From Prorocentrum cordatum (lineage: Eukaryota; Sar; Dinophyceae; Prorocentrales; Prorocentraceae), in contig CAUYUJ010003616.1 in the NCBI GenBank assembly GCA_963575745.1, positions 1-32,500 of the forward strand: a stretch of 32,500 nucleotides of DNA, given 5' to 3'. How positions within the stretch are numbered: the stretch's first letter is position 1; each line of letters starts with the position of its first letter. The translations under genes and the position numbers were made by a program. A model generated the notes under the pieces. The model did no database searches and was not told where the DNA came from. It saw only the letters and a list, made by a program, of their open reading frames with translations. Shown here one piece after another: positions 9,543-19,172 of the stretch.

Positions 9543-10321
9543 TCAAGCCAGGGCCCTGGCGTAGACGCGCATGAGGTATGCCTTGGTCGGCATGGTGGTC
9601 TCGGCGTACACGCGCGAGAGGTAGGCCTTCGCGACGCCCCGCGCGACTGCTTCGTCGGAGTGCTCCTCGCAGGACAGGCTTGGCGCTGCGTCCTCCTCGC
9701 TGGACAGGCTTGGCGCTGCGTCCAGGCGACCCTTGGACTCGGCCCAGACTGGCCTCGACAGGGCCCCCCGCACGGGGGTACGGAGCGCACGGGGCGCCGC
9801 GGGCGACGGCGCGGGCGGGGGGTGTCGAGGCACCGCCCGCAGCTGCCTTTTGGGGGGCCTGGCCGAGGCGAGCCTGGACTGCCTCGAGGGGCTACCTGTG
9901 CGCATGACTACCTACCAGACGACACCAACCCAACCCGAAGGCCCGAATTTCGGGTGGGGGGGGGGTACGGGTTCCATAGGTGTTTTCTCGATGTTCCCCG
10001 CCCCCCCCCCAACTGGAAATGGAGGGCAAATCAAGACCTTCGGGTTGGGTTGGGGTGGTTTGGTGGGTGGTGATGGACTGCCTCAAAGGGGCTACCTGTG
10101 CGCAACCCCAGCGCCTTTCCAGTCCGTGCTGCACATTCCACCACGGACGCCCCCTCGCCCATCGGTCTTCTGTGGCCTCCAGCAGTGTCTGGCGAGCGTC
10201 GGCGGTCTTCGGCTGCGCTGGGCGGTCTCCCGCAGCCTCCAGCGGCGAAAGCTGACGGTTGCGCTTGACAGGGGGACGAGGGAGCCAACCACCCAGACAT
10301 GCGGCGCTCAGATGTGTTCAT
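9543..10321 (-). CDS. Candidate two-exon gene, hypothetical protein, interrupted by an introner-like intron
   Basis: If the 200-bp insert at 9896-10095 is removed as a GT-AG intron, the minus strand gives one frame of about 192 codons. Exon 1 runs 10321-10096 (start MNTSERRMSGW, ends GLRTG) and exon 2 runs 9895-9543 (begins SPSRQSRLA, stop TGA at 9545-9543). The protein is rich in Arg, Pro and Ala. It has a nine-residue tandem repeat (DAAPSLSSEE/DAAPSLSCEE), and near the C-terminus two similar segments, KAYLSRVYAE and KAYLMRVYAR. The exon 2 C-terminal codons end almost always in G or C, as expected for coding DNA of such a genome; exon 1 codon use is weaker. I recognise no family. Start and true 3' end are uncertain, and more exons may exist. 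Confidence 0.4.
9896..10095 (-). mobile_element. Introner-like element (inverted repeats inside a duplicated splice site)
   Basis: A segment of about 170 bp has terminal inverted repeats of about 37 bp (9905-9941 and 10038-10074, about 31 matches). It is flanked by direct repeats of 29 and 30 bp (9876-9904 and 10075-10104) that differ by one substitution and one indel. Read on the minus strand, each direct repeat contains GCACAG/GTAGCC. An intron from the first GT (10095) to the second AG (9896) would be 200 bp with canonical ends, and would leave one copy of the target in the mRNA. This is the structure expected of introners, transposable elements that create introns through their target-site duplication. 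G and C homopolymers occupy the interior. Confidence 0.7.
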
Positions 10322-10395
10322 TACGGAGTCCCCGAAGTCCCGATCCCTTCCCGGGACTGGTCTTTCATCCTGAGTCGTTTCTGGACGGTCCTGGG

Positions 10396-10468
10396 TATCG
10401 GTAACCTTGGGTTTCCCGAGCCTTGGGTGCCCGATCGGGGGTCGGGGCGGGCGTCGTTTTAGTCGTCC
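10396..10468 (+). repeat. Dispersed repeat E, forward copy
   Basis: About 73 bp from ATCGGTAACC through GGGTGCCCGATCGGGG to AGTCGTCC, followed by a TCC tract. A nearly identical copy lies in reverse orientation at 19431-19502, also next to a TCC/GGA tract on the same side of the unit. Confidence 0.85.
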
Positions 10469-10530
10469 TCTTCCTCCTCCTCCTCCGCCTTCTGGTCCTC
10501 CTCCTCCTCTTTCTCCTTTACCTCCATTCC
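10466..10530. repeat. Imperfect TCC tract
   Basis: TCC-rich stretch with interruptions (CGCCTTCTGG, TTTCTCCTTTA). It leads into CTCTTATAAATAACT and then repeat copy B. Confidence 0.85.
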
Positions 10531-11134
10531 TTTCTCTTATAAATAACTTCTCCCTGTCGCACCCGGGCGTTTCGCCTGAGACTTCCTCATCACGTGTGAC
10601 CCTGCAGCTCAAAAATTGACAACTACTTCACCCATTTCACAAGTGGAGGGCGGGTCGTTTTCATCATAAGGCTCTCGCATGAGCGCCGCGCACATTCGTT
10701 TTCACAATTTGCGAAAAAGATCTTCACGGATTGAAGGCGGGTTGGTTTCAAAATGTGGCTCTCGCCTTAGCGCCGCGCATGTCCGTTCTCAAATCTGGAA
10801 GAGTCTCACGGGTTCCCATGATCATCGTACCAGAAATGGTGTTTGTAAATATTCGAGGCTATGAGAGCGCCACAGTTACGTTGATTCGCAGTGTGGAAGT
10901 CCCATGAATGGCGTTCTGGCAAGATTCAGAATCGTCAAGACGCAACAGCCAAGTTGATCCGTGGCGTCGGAGTCCCGAGAATCATGTTTTGACCTGCTTC
11001 TGGGTCTTCAAACTGTTGTCTTCCAACGAGGCAATCCCTTCAGTGGGAATTAGTCGTTGTAGGGGCCTATGAAGAGGAAGCTTGGAGGGAGGGTTTACTC
11101 CAGCATCGTTGCTGACTCTTGGGTTTACACTGGT
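10530..11134 (+). repeat. Dispersed TCC-flanked repeat, copy B
   Basis: Begins with CATTCCTTTCTCTTATAAAT and CTGTCGCACC and ends TTTACACTGGTCC, as copy A does. It contains two internal 83-bp-type units. It lacks the short GGCTAGTTTTTAGGGC block found near the start of copies A and C, so it is a separately diverged copy and not a recent duplicate. Confidence 0.9.
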
Positions 11135-11220
11135 CCTCCTCCTCCTCCTCGTCCCCCTCCTCCTCCTCCTCCTCCTCCTCCTCCTCCTCCTCCTCCTCCT
11201 CCTCCTTTCCTCCTCCTCCA
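11135..11220. repeat. (TCC)n tract between repeat copies B and C
   Basis: TCC repeats with one CGTCCCC interruption. Copy B ends and copy C begins at this tract. Confidence 0.95.
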
Positions 11221-11938
11221 TTCCTTCTTCTTATAGATAACTCCTCCCTGTCGCACCCCGAGGCAAGTTTTTAGGGCGTGCCGGGCATTTCGCCTGAGAC
11301 TTCCTAACCACTTATGACTCTGAAGCTTAGAAAGTGACAACAGCTTCAAAGATGGAGGGCGGGGGGTGGTTTTCAAAATGTGGCTCTCGCCTTAGCGCCG
11401 CCAACAACCAGGTTCAAATTTGCACGAGCTTCACGGATTGAGGGAGGGTCGTTTTCAAAATGCGGTTCGCGCCTCAGCGCCGCGCACATCATTTGTAAAA
11501 ATGTCCAAAGGCTTCACGGATTGAGGGCGGCTCCTTTTCAAAATGTAGCTCTCGCCTTAGCGCCGCGCATATTCGTTTTAAACATTTGCAAGAGCTTCAC
11601 GGATTGAGGGCGGGTCGGTTTCAAAATGTGGCTCTCGCCTCAGCGCCGCGCACATTCGTTTTAAACATTTGCCAGAGTTTCGCGGATTGAGGACGGGATT
11701 TCAACATGTGGTTCTCGCCGTAGCGCTGCGCACACTATTTGTAAAAGATGTAAGAGCTTCACGGCTTGAGGGCGCTCCCTTTTCAAAATGTGGCTCTCGC
11801 CTCTGCGCCGCGCACATTCGTTTTAAAACTTGCAAGCGTTCCACGGATTCCCATGATCAACGTACCAAACAATAGTGTTTTGGAAGGATTCAAGATTATG
11901 CGGGTGCAACAGTCATGTTGATTCGCGGTGTTGAAATC
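11221..11938 (+). repeat. Dispersed TCC-flanked repeat, copy C, expanded and 3' truncated
   Basis: Begins ATTCCTTCTTCTTATAGATA and CTGTCGCACC and follows copy A, but carries about six internal 83-bp units where copies A and B have two. It stops abruptly at TTGAAATCC (about 11938), where unrelated GC-rich sequence takes over, so its 3' third and TCC tail are missing. Confidence 0.9.
11346..11850 (+). repeat. 83-bp tandem repeat array within copy C
   Basis: The phrase CTTCACGGATTG or a close variant recurs at 11429, 11512, 11595, 11678, 11757 and 11839, giving spacings of 83, 83, 83, 79 and 82 bp. Each unit also has TTTTCAAAATGTGGCTCTCG and GCGCCGCGCACATTCG. Since 83 is not a multiple of three and no frame is conserved, the array is non-coding. 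Confidence 0.93.
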
Positions 11939-12308
11939 CGCCGACCCCTTGGGGTTCATCGGCGTGTGAGATGTTCCCCCTCCCCAAACCCCTCCCCCGG
12001 GAGCCCGGTCCGGTCGATTTGGAGGGGGGGGGGTCCCCTGGACGGCCCCGGACGGCCCGGACGGTCCCGGACGGGAGCGGGGGTGCCACCCGGGACCGAA
12101 AATCGTGCAAAAACTCGTGAAAATCGTGCAGGGACTCCTCTGGTGGCCTCGAAATGGCTCTGGGACGCCCAACGAGCGCTCCAAGACGCCCACGGTGGCC
12201 CAAAAACGGGCCACGAGGCGTCCTCGACGGCAACAGAGGTCCCAACGAGCGCCCCCGAGGGCCTCCAAGATGCGGTCCACGAGGGTCCCTAGACGCAAAA
12301 ATTTGCTC
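11939..12308. other. GC-rich non-coding stretch leading into the 377-bp array
   Basis: Starts at the broken end of repeat copy C with a GC-rich block containing GGACGGCCC-type short repeats (12050-12080). From about 12115 it resembles a diverged partial unit of the following array, with CCAAGACGCCC and CGACGGC phrases. Open frames exist on both strands, but they follow from the composition. Confidence 0.5.
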
Positions 12309-13625
12309 ATTCCCTTCGTGAAACGCACATTTTTCACACATTCAGTTTGGGGCCTTTCCGATGCCCCCCGACGGCCCAAGAGGCCCCCAAACCCGCTCCC
12401 AGACGGTCCCAGAAGCCTCCTTGAGGGTCCCCCACAGACCCCTAGAGGGCTCCAAGACGCGCCAACAGGCGTCCAAGACGGCCCAAAAGAGCTCCGAAAA
12501 CGGCCCCACGAGCACTCCAGGAGCGCTCCGACTCGCCTCCACAAAGCTCCTCATGGTCCCAGACGGTCCAAGAGCGACCAAAAACATCGACGACGGCCTC
12601 CCGACGGCTCAAGAGGCCCCCCAAGACGCCCGAAGAGGCATCCAAGATTCGCGCCAAGAGGCCCTGCAGACGCAAAAAATCGTCCGTTCCCTTCGTAAAA
12701 CGTATATTTTCCACACGTGCGCGTTTTGGGGTGCCCCCCGCCCCTGGACGGCCCCAGAGCCCCCAAACCCGCTCCCAGACGGCCCCAGACGCCTCCAAGA
12801 GGGTTCTCCACATAGCCCTCGAGGGCCCCAAGACGGGCCAACAAACGTCCACGACGGCCCAGAAGGGCTCCGAAAACGGTTCCGAGAGCGCTCCAGGAGC
12901 GCTCCGAGTGGCCTCGAAGAGAGCTCCACATGGTCCCCGACGGTCCAAGAGCGATCAAAAACACTGACGACGGCCTCCCGACGGCACAAGAGGCCCCCCA
13001 AGACGCCCCAAGAAGCATCCAAGACTCGCGCCAAGAGGCCCTGTAGATGCAACAAATCGCCCGTTCCTTTCGTAAAACGTATATTTTCCACACGTGCGCC
13101 TTTTGGGGTGCCCCCCGCTACTGGGCGGCCCCAGAGCCCCCCAAACCCGTTCCTAGACGGCCCAAGACGCCTCCAACAGGGTTCTCCGCATAGCCCTCGA
13201 GGGCCCCAAGACGGGCCAACAGACGTCCAAGACGGCCCAGAAGGGCTCCGAAAACGGCTCCGAGAGCGCTCCAGGAGCGCTCCGAGTGGCCTCGAAGAGA
13301 GCTCCACATGGTCCCCGACGGTCCAAGAGCGATCAAAAACACTGACGACGGCTGCCAGACGCCCAAAGAGGCCACACAAACGCCCCAAGAGGCATCCACG
13401 ATGCGCCACAAGAAGGCCTCTGGACGCACAAAATCGCCAGTTCCCTCCGTAAAACGTATATTTTCGCACGTGCGCCTTTCGGGGTGCCCCCCGCTCCCGG
13501 GCGGCCCCAGAGCCGCCCAAGACCGCACCCAGACGGTCCAAGAAGCCTCCACGAGGGCCCCGCGACAGCCCAAGAGGGCGCCAAGACGGGCCCAGAGGGG
13601 CCGAGGGCGGCCCAAGAGAGCCCCG
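12309..13625. repeat. 377-bp tandem repeat array, about 3.5 units
   Basis: The landmark TTCGTAAAACGTATATTTTC (or a variant) recurs at 12315, 12692, 13069 and 13446, exactly 377 bp apart each time. Adjacent units share long blocks such as GCCCTCGAGGGCCCCAAGAC. Units 2 and 3 are most alike, unit 1 is more diverged and unit 4 is partial. The period is not divisible by three, so the long ORFs through the array on both strands are composition artefacts. The short motif CCAAGAGGCC and variants recurs within every unit. Confidence 0.93.
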
Positions 13626-13650
13626 AAGACGGCGCGCGCGCGACTCGCGG

Positions 13651-15229
13651 TCAGATTCCTCGCAACTTGCGTTGCTTCCCGCCGCGCTCGTCACTTGCCT
13701 CCGCAGGGCGTTTCGGCGGGTCTCTCCGAGGCGCCCGCCCCGCCTTATAGCACTTGGCGCAAACTACCGGACTGCCTCGGTGGAAATACGTCTTCCCCTG
13801 GTCTGTCGAAAGATGGCAGCCGTCAGTGAACGCAGGCTTTGATCCGTCCTTTTTCAGGGGACATGCGGAGCATTCAAACTCTTTCGCCACCTGCCTTTGC
13901 TCGTGGCACGCCCGGCACACCACCGAGCGATGGGCCGAACCTTTCTTTAAACAAACTCTTCACTTGCGTATCTGTCAGATGCGTCCTGTCCGTGAATTGC
14001 CGCTCTCCCCCATCCGTTGCTTTCGGGCGCGCGGAGCACGCGAGCGCTCGCGGCTGATTGCGTTCTTCCTGGCACGCGCGGCGCGCGACAGGGCGATGGT
14101 CCGAACCCTTCGCGAAGAAGTGCTTCATTTGCGTATCTGTCATATGCGTCCTGCCCGTGAATTCTTGCTCTTTCCCATCTGCTTCTCTCGGGCACGCGGA
14201 GCACGTGCGCACTCGCGGCTGATTGCGTTCTCCCTGGCACGCGCGGCACGCGACAGGGCGACGGTCCCAACCCTTCGCGAAGAAGTGCTTCACTAGCGTA
14301 TCTGTCATATGCGCCCTGCCCCTGAATTCTCGCCCTTTTCAATATGCTTCTTTCGGGCACGCGGAGCGCGCGAGCACTCGCGCCCGATTGCGTTTTTCCT
14401 GGCACGCGCGGCACTTGACTGGGCGATGCTCCGAACCCGTCGCGAAGAAGTGCTTCACTTGCTTATCAGGCAGATGCGTACTGTCCGCGAACTCTCGGCC
14501 TCTCCCATCTGCGTCTCTCGGGCGCGCTGAACACCTGAACACCCGCGATCGCTTCTGATGCGCGTCGCAGTCGCGGCACGCATCACGCACGCATGGTCTG
14601 CGCCCGTAGTATAATAGTGCGTGATTTGCGATGTTGTCAGGCGCCTCGCGCCCGCGAATTCCCGCCCTCTTCCGTCTGCCCCTTTTGGGCACGCCGAACA
14701 CCTCAGCGGCTGTTGCCGGCGCGCGCTTCGTCGAGCAGTGTTCGTTTCACTCATGCACTCTTTTTCCTCCGGCGATTGGCCCCGCTCGTTCCATCCTCTT
14801 CCCCGCGCGCTTCTTGCAGAGCTTCTCCCCTGCGCCCTTCCTCGCGTACTGGTTCGCCGTAATTTCTGCCGTCTTCAGGAATTCACAGCATTCCGCGCAA
14901 CGGATCTTGAATTTGCCTCGTACATTCTGCTCCCAACCCTGAGACTCTTTCCGCGACTTCCCCCGGGCTGGTGGCCCTGCGCACCTGTTGCATTTGCTTG
15001 TCCGCGCGAACACTCTGCTCCTTTTCGGACTCGGCCCCCGCCATTCTGGAGGCCATCTCGGCCCATTGGTCACAAGTCGTGCACCACTTTCCCGCTGCCC
15101 CTTCAACATCTCCGTGCACTCGCAGCAGAAGCTCGGGCCCGACTTCGCGCCGAACTCATTCTCGCTGAAATCAGCCTTTCCCTTCACCGCCCGACATGTC
15201 CCGCGCGTTTTCCGCGGCATCAACCTTCT
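13651..15229 (-). pseudogene. Cys-rich zinc-ribbon-like repeat region after the helicase
   Basis: Downstream of the helicase core on the minus strand, several overlapping frames encode repeats of about 55 residues (DNA period 164-168 bp between landmarks at 13941, 14109, 14273 and 14438). The pattern is C-S-A-C, about 15 residues, R/D-x-x-E-F, RTHMTDTQVKHFFAKG, HRPVACRAC. Diverged members lie nearer the helicase (FCCEC, KCNRC, IRCAEC). The paired Cys-x2-Cys units suggest zinc ribbons; they resemble Stc1-type modules, but I am not sure of that assignment. One- and two-base indels move the frame at least five times, and several Cys are lost (RRAC, SARP), so this is decayed. Confidence 0.6.
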
Positions 15230-17512
15230 CTCGATGTCGGGCCACGGCAACGCTTCCCCCCGCAACTTCTGTAACAACAACCTCGTGCCTTCCAATTCTC
15301 CATGAGTATACGGCGGTCTCGAGAATGGCCGATGCACGAGCAGGCCCTGCCGAGTCTTCGCGCGCGCTATGGCCGCGTAGCTCGACATCCAGCTCACGAT
15401 TCTGCCTTCCTCCAAGTCTGCCATTACCGCGTCGAGCGTTCGCCCTTGCGCTGCGCGCGCCAACCCAGGCGAAATTATAAACTGCCTCCGTCGCACCCCC
15501 ACCACGGGCTTCTTTCGATGCGAGTCCCGATGCCACGTCCGAGCACGAGGGGCCATGGGATGCAGCCCTGGTCCCGGCATCCCTGTCAGCGCCCGAATAC
15601 CCCGCGCGAAAGTCTAACACGATTCGCCTCGGCATCTTACGCGGCACTCGCGACGACACGCCCTGCACGTCTTCTTCTTCTTCTTCTTCTTCTTCTTCTT
15701 CTTCTTCTTCTACCACCCATGAATGCATCGTCGCGCGACACCCTCGTAGCAATTGCTTCTCAGATCGGTCCAAATGGTCCGTCAGTACAACTGGCATGCC
15801 CACGGCAAGCGGTAACCATCCTGGCACGTCTGCACGAGCCTTGTCGTGGTATCCGAGCCACCGCGCTTTGTCTGCTGAGGTGCACGGCCTTTCCTGGTAC
15901 GTCGCGTGCGTGGCCTTATCCCGCGCATAAGCCCACGAAATCTGTTTCTTCTGGCACGCAGCCCAGTCTACGGCCCGCTGCCGCGCTATCTTGCACTTCA
16001 CATCCTGATTCAGATAAATGGCAGTGGCTTCGACGAACTGCGGAAGTGCGGACCGCTCGTCTGCGGCGCTGATGGCTGCGAGACATCGACGCTTTCTTTC
16101 CTCTGCACACCGTCCACACTCCAGCTCGTTGTCCTCTGCGATAGCCTCCACGTTCTGCATGCAGGTTAGCGAACCACAAATTGGCTGGTCATTCAACCAA
16201 GACCCTGGATCGTCTGTGGGCTTCCCACGCAGAAACTGGCGCGCCCTTTCGGCCAGGGCCCCCCGTCGGAACTCATCTTGCACTGCCAGGAACCACTCGT
16301 CCTTCTCTTCCAAACGCTTGCGCTCTACCAATTCCGCCATCCCCGCCACGGACCCCGGCCCCTCGCCCCAGAAGAAGGACTGACCATGATATTCTTCGGC
16401 GCCTGGCGCATACTGCCCCGCCTTCCGTGCCCACGACGTCGGAATCGCATGCAATGGAGTTCCGCCAAGAGGTTCCAACCTGTAGAAATCCCAGCAGAAT
16501 AACACATTGACACCTCCAAACGGACGGCCCACCTTATCGGCACCCACCTTCCCTTGCCTCGTTGCCGACATCACAGACCGCAAGTGCGCATCCAACGCTG
16601 CAAGAAAATTTGCACTGACCACACTGATTTCGTCTTCGTCAATGATGAGCCAACGCCACTGCTGAATTCGCTTCGCTGCCTCTACTTTCCCTGCACCTGG
16701 CTCTCCGCGCTCCTTGCCGGATTCCGCACTGGCGCCGCGCGGGGCCATCCCAAACGCGGCGCGCAACGTGTGCCCATCCAGACTGGACGCGCTCGCGGCT
16801 TGCAACGCAGCCACTTGGAAGTCCAGCCCGCGCCCCCAGCCCATGACTCTCTCGAACACGTGTTTTCGCAAGGTCTCTACCACAAAGCTCTTCCCCGTGC
16901 CTGGGCCTCCGTGCAGCATCCACAGCAACGGCTCCGAACTGCCGATTGTACCCTCGTCCTCCTGACACTCAGCGATCATCCTGTCTATGACCTTCTCTAC
17001 GACTCCTCTTTGTTTCTCATTCATATCCACGACGCGTCTGCTGCCAGGCCCGCGCAGTCCTGCTTTCCACCGCCGCAACTCCTCAGCGCCGCCTGCAGGA
17101 ACCTGCCCCCCCCCCTCCCCCCCTCTCAATCTCGCAACCCTCCAACCCGCCCCCTCATCTTAGTCTGCGATGCCCGAGCTTCTGCTTCCCGTCGCTTCAA
17201 CTCTTCCTCTGGCACCTCTACGCGCCCGTCTGTTCTCGCCCACGCTCCTCTGTTGCCCCTTTCATCTCCGCCCGCCTCTCGGCCCCGCACGCGCGTCGAT
17301 AATGCCATGGCTTCTGCGCTCAGCCGACGCGACTCTGCAACGGCAGCTGTCGCTTCCCCTTTATCGCCCTCTAGTCGCGCGTCTCCCCCTCCCACTCCCC
17401 CCCTCCTCCTCTTCTCCGCCTTTCCTCTGCTCGCTCTTCTCATCCGAGCCCCCTCCTTGGCGTTTCTCCTCTTCCTGGCTTGGTTATGATCGTTATTCCC
17501 CTCTTCTTCCAC
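15230..17512 (-). pseudogene. PIF1-like superfamily 1 DNA helicase, broken
   Basis: A minus-strand frame from 17129 encodes NEKQRGVVEKVIDRM and Walker A GGPGTGKS (16887-16910), then motif Ia-like SSLDGHTLRAAF, Walker B LIIDEDEIS (16630-16641), motif III FGGVNVLFCWDFYRL, and LPLAVGMPVVLTDHLDRSEK. A poly-Glu run follows, and near 15565 sense passes to another frame with RKKPVVGVRRRQF, AQGRTLDAV and GLLVHRPFSRPPYTHG, the C-terminal core. Upstream (17512-17126) an Arg/Glu-rich coil joins through a C-run frameshift near 17110. PIF1-type helicases unwind DNA 5' to 3'. Here Walker B has a duplicated Asp-Glu, and the motif III Gly-Asp and Gln are changed to Trp-Asp and Arg. Together with the frameshifts this indicates loss of function. 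It could belong to a mobile element or to an expanded host family. Confidence 0.7.
15670..15711. repeat. (TTC)n microsatellite within the helicase relic
   Basis: About 13 TTC triplets on the + strand, read as poly-Glu on the helicase strand, inserted just after the MHSWVV segment. It keeps the frame. Confidence 0.95.
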
Positions 17513-18063
17513 GCGTCTCCCTGACGCTTTAAGTTCTGCCGGGCCAAAGTGCTACAAACAGGCGCCCTCGGCCAAAAGTGATCGGGCACATTCCGAGCCA
17601 TGCGGCGCGCGACATGCAGCACTGCTCACGCCCGACGAACGTTCACACCATCGATAAAGCATCGCTAACATCAAGCTGAAACCCAATGTTAGCAGTACCT
17701 ACGCGTAGAACGGGCACACTCTGTCATGACAAGCAGGGGGGCGCCCCTGATTCACCTAGGTGTCTTCTCAGGGGGGCGCCCCGCTCCCCATGTATGTCTA
17801 TCATAGCAGCCGCCTCTTACATCGCATCTCTGTCTGCTTACATTGATGCACATGTCGCCTGCACTCCCTGGCTTCAGCCGGCCCTGCTGGCGTTCAACGA
17901 CAGTCCGCGACGACCGCGACGACGACGGGCGACCCTCCGATCGATCGCCCAACGGCTACCCCCACACCACAGCAATTCTCCGACACGCTCCGCAACGGCA
18001 TTCCACAAAAACTCCGCACGATCCCCCACATACCCAACCAAAAAAAGAAAACAAAAACACACA

Positions 18064-18064
<1 letters not shown>
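17513..18064. other. Stretch without a recognisable gene
   Basis: Sits upstream of the helicase relic and ends in A-rich sequence. A 14-base phrase CAGGGGGGCGCCCC occurs twice (17731 and about 17770), each copy containing the palindrome GGGGCGCCCC. Short open frames show no family resemblance. The A-rich lead-in to the poly(A) run could mark the 3' end of a retroposed sequence, but no source is recognisable. Confidence 0.4.

Positions 18065-18142
<78 letters not shown>
18065..18142 (+). repeat. Poly(A) run of about 78 bases
   Basis: Uninterrupted A homopolymer preceded by ACACAC and A-rich sequence. Length may be affected by sequencing or assembly error. It may be a poly(A) tail of a retroposed copy of upstream sequence, or an expanded mononucleotide repeat. 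Confidence 0.95.
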
Positions 18143-18143
<1 letters not shown>

Positions 18144-18448
18144 GACCTGCAGAGACCCTGCAGCCATCGCTGCGACTGCCGCGCGAACCGCATGGACGGG
18201 CACCCTGGGCGCGCGCGCGCACGGGCCGAAACTGGCTACGGAACAGGCACAAAAAATGGGCGGCCTCACTACGCACCGAGAATGTCGCCCTTCCTCACCA
18301 CTTCCGCCCTCGGGAAGGAATGGGCCTACCTGGCGCCAAATGAACACACCACGAGCCAATTCTTGAACCAAAAAACACGCTGTCGAATGGCACCGCGCAG
18401 TGCCACCTCTGTGCGCGCATGCCTGCCCATGTTATGTACGCGTGTGTG
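18143..18448. other. Stretch without a recognisable gene
   Basis: GC-rich sequence between the poly(A) run and the TA tract. I see no motif, repeat or convincing frame in it. Confidence 0.4.
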
Positions 18449-18491
18449 TACAATATAAGATTGCATGTGTATATGTATATATACACATCTG

Positions 18492-18523
<32 letters not shown>

Positions 18524-18560
18524 CTATCATTGAATATATACACACGTAACATATGAAGAT
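18449..18560. repeat. TA/TG-rich microsatellite
   Basis: Alternating TA repeats (18496-18525) with flanking GTATATGTATATATACACA-type segments that can pair with themselves. It is sharply different from the surrounding GC-rich DNA. Confidence 0.9.
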
Positions 18561-18930
18561 TCGCGCGACGGCCTGGTTCGCCAGCTGCTGAGGGTGGGCC
18601 TGGTGCGAGGCCGCAGCAGCCGGCGGCGGTTTGTCGCGACGACATGGGGGGCTCCACCGAACACGATACTCACAGCAACAGCGCTCCTCAGACTGCAAAG
18701 CGTTGAGTTTCTTGTCGCGTGGCTGGAGGAGAAGGATCGCGATCCTTCTGAGCGTGCTCCGAGTGCCAGCAGTCTGGTGGCGATGGAGGTCCTGACTATG
18801 TCGACGGTGACGGCTGCGGCACAGTGCACAAGTAAGACCACGCGCAAGATAACGAGAGACGTATCGTTAGTGCTGCAAGGACCCCCCCCCAGGCCTTCCC
18901 AGGAGTCCCAAGGGGTCGGCGGTGCGGCGT
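18561..18930. other. Stretch without a recognisable gene
   Basis: Open frames of about 110 (+) and 170 (-) codons cross this stretch, but neither has a recognisable motif. The minus one runs through the repeat at 18931 into the TA tract, so it is unlikely to be real. The right edge meets the truncated repeat copy D. Confidence 0.4.
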
Positions 18931-19172
18931 AAGCCCATGAATCAAAGAGTAGCGTTATGGCACGATTCTGGATCTCCAGAACGCAGCAGTCAGGTTGATA
19001 CGTGGCGTTGAAGCCCCGAGAACAATGTTTTGGCATGCTTCAAGATATTCAAACGGTTGTCTTCCAACGAGGCAGCTCCCTCAATGGAAATGAATTGTAA
19101 GGGCCTATGAAGAGGGAACTCGGACGGCGGGTTAATTCCAACATCGTTGATGGCTCTTGGGTTTACACTGGT
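18931..19172 (+). repeat. Dispersed TCC-flanked repeat, copy D (3' part only)
   Basis: Matches the last third of copies A and B, from the CCCATGAAT block through TGTTTTGGCATGCTTC and TCTTCCAACGAGGCA to TTTACACTGGTCC, and is again followed by a TCC tract. It is 5' truncated, as is common for copies made by reverse transcription. Confidence 0.88.

Noticed and set aside
12361-13694. Long ORFs (360 codons) on both strands through the 377-bp array
   Set aside because: The repeat period is not a multiple of three, and both strands are open because of GC-rich, stop-poor composition. No domain is visible.
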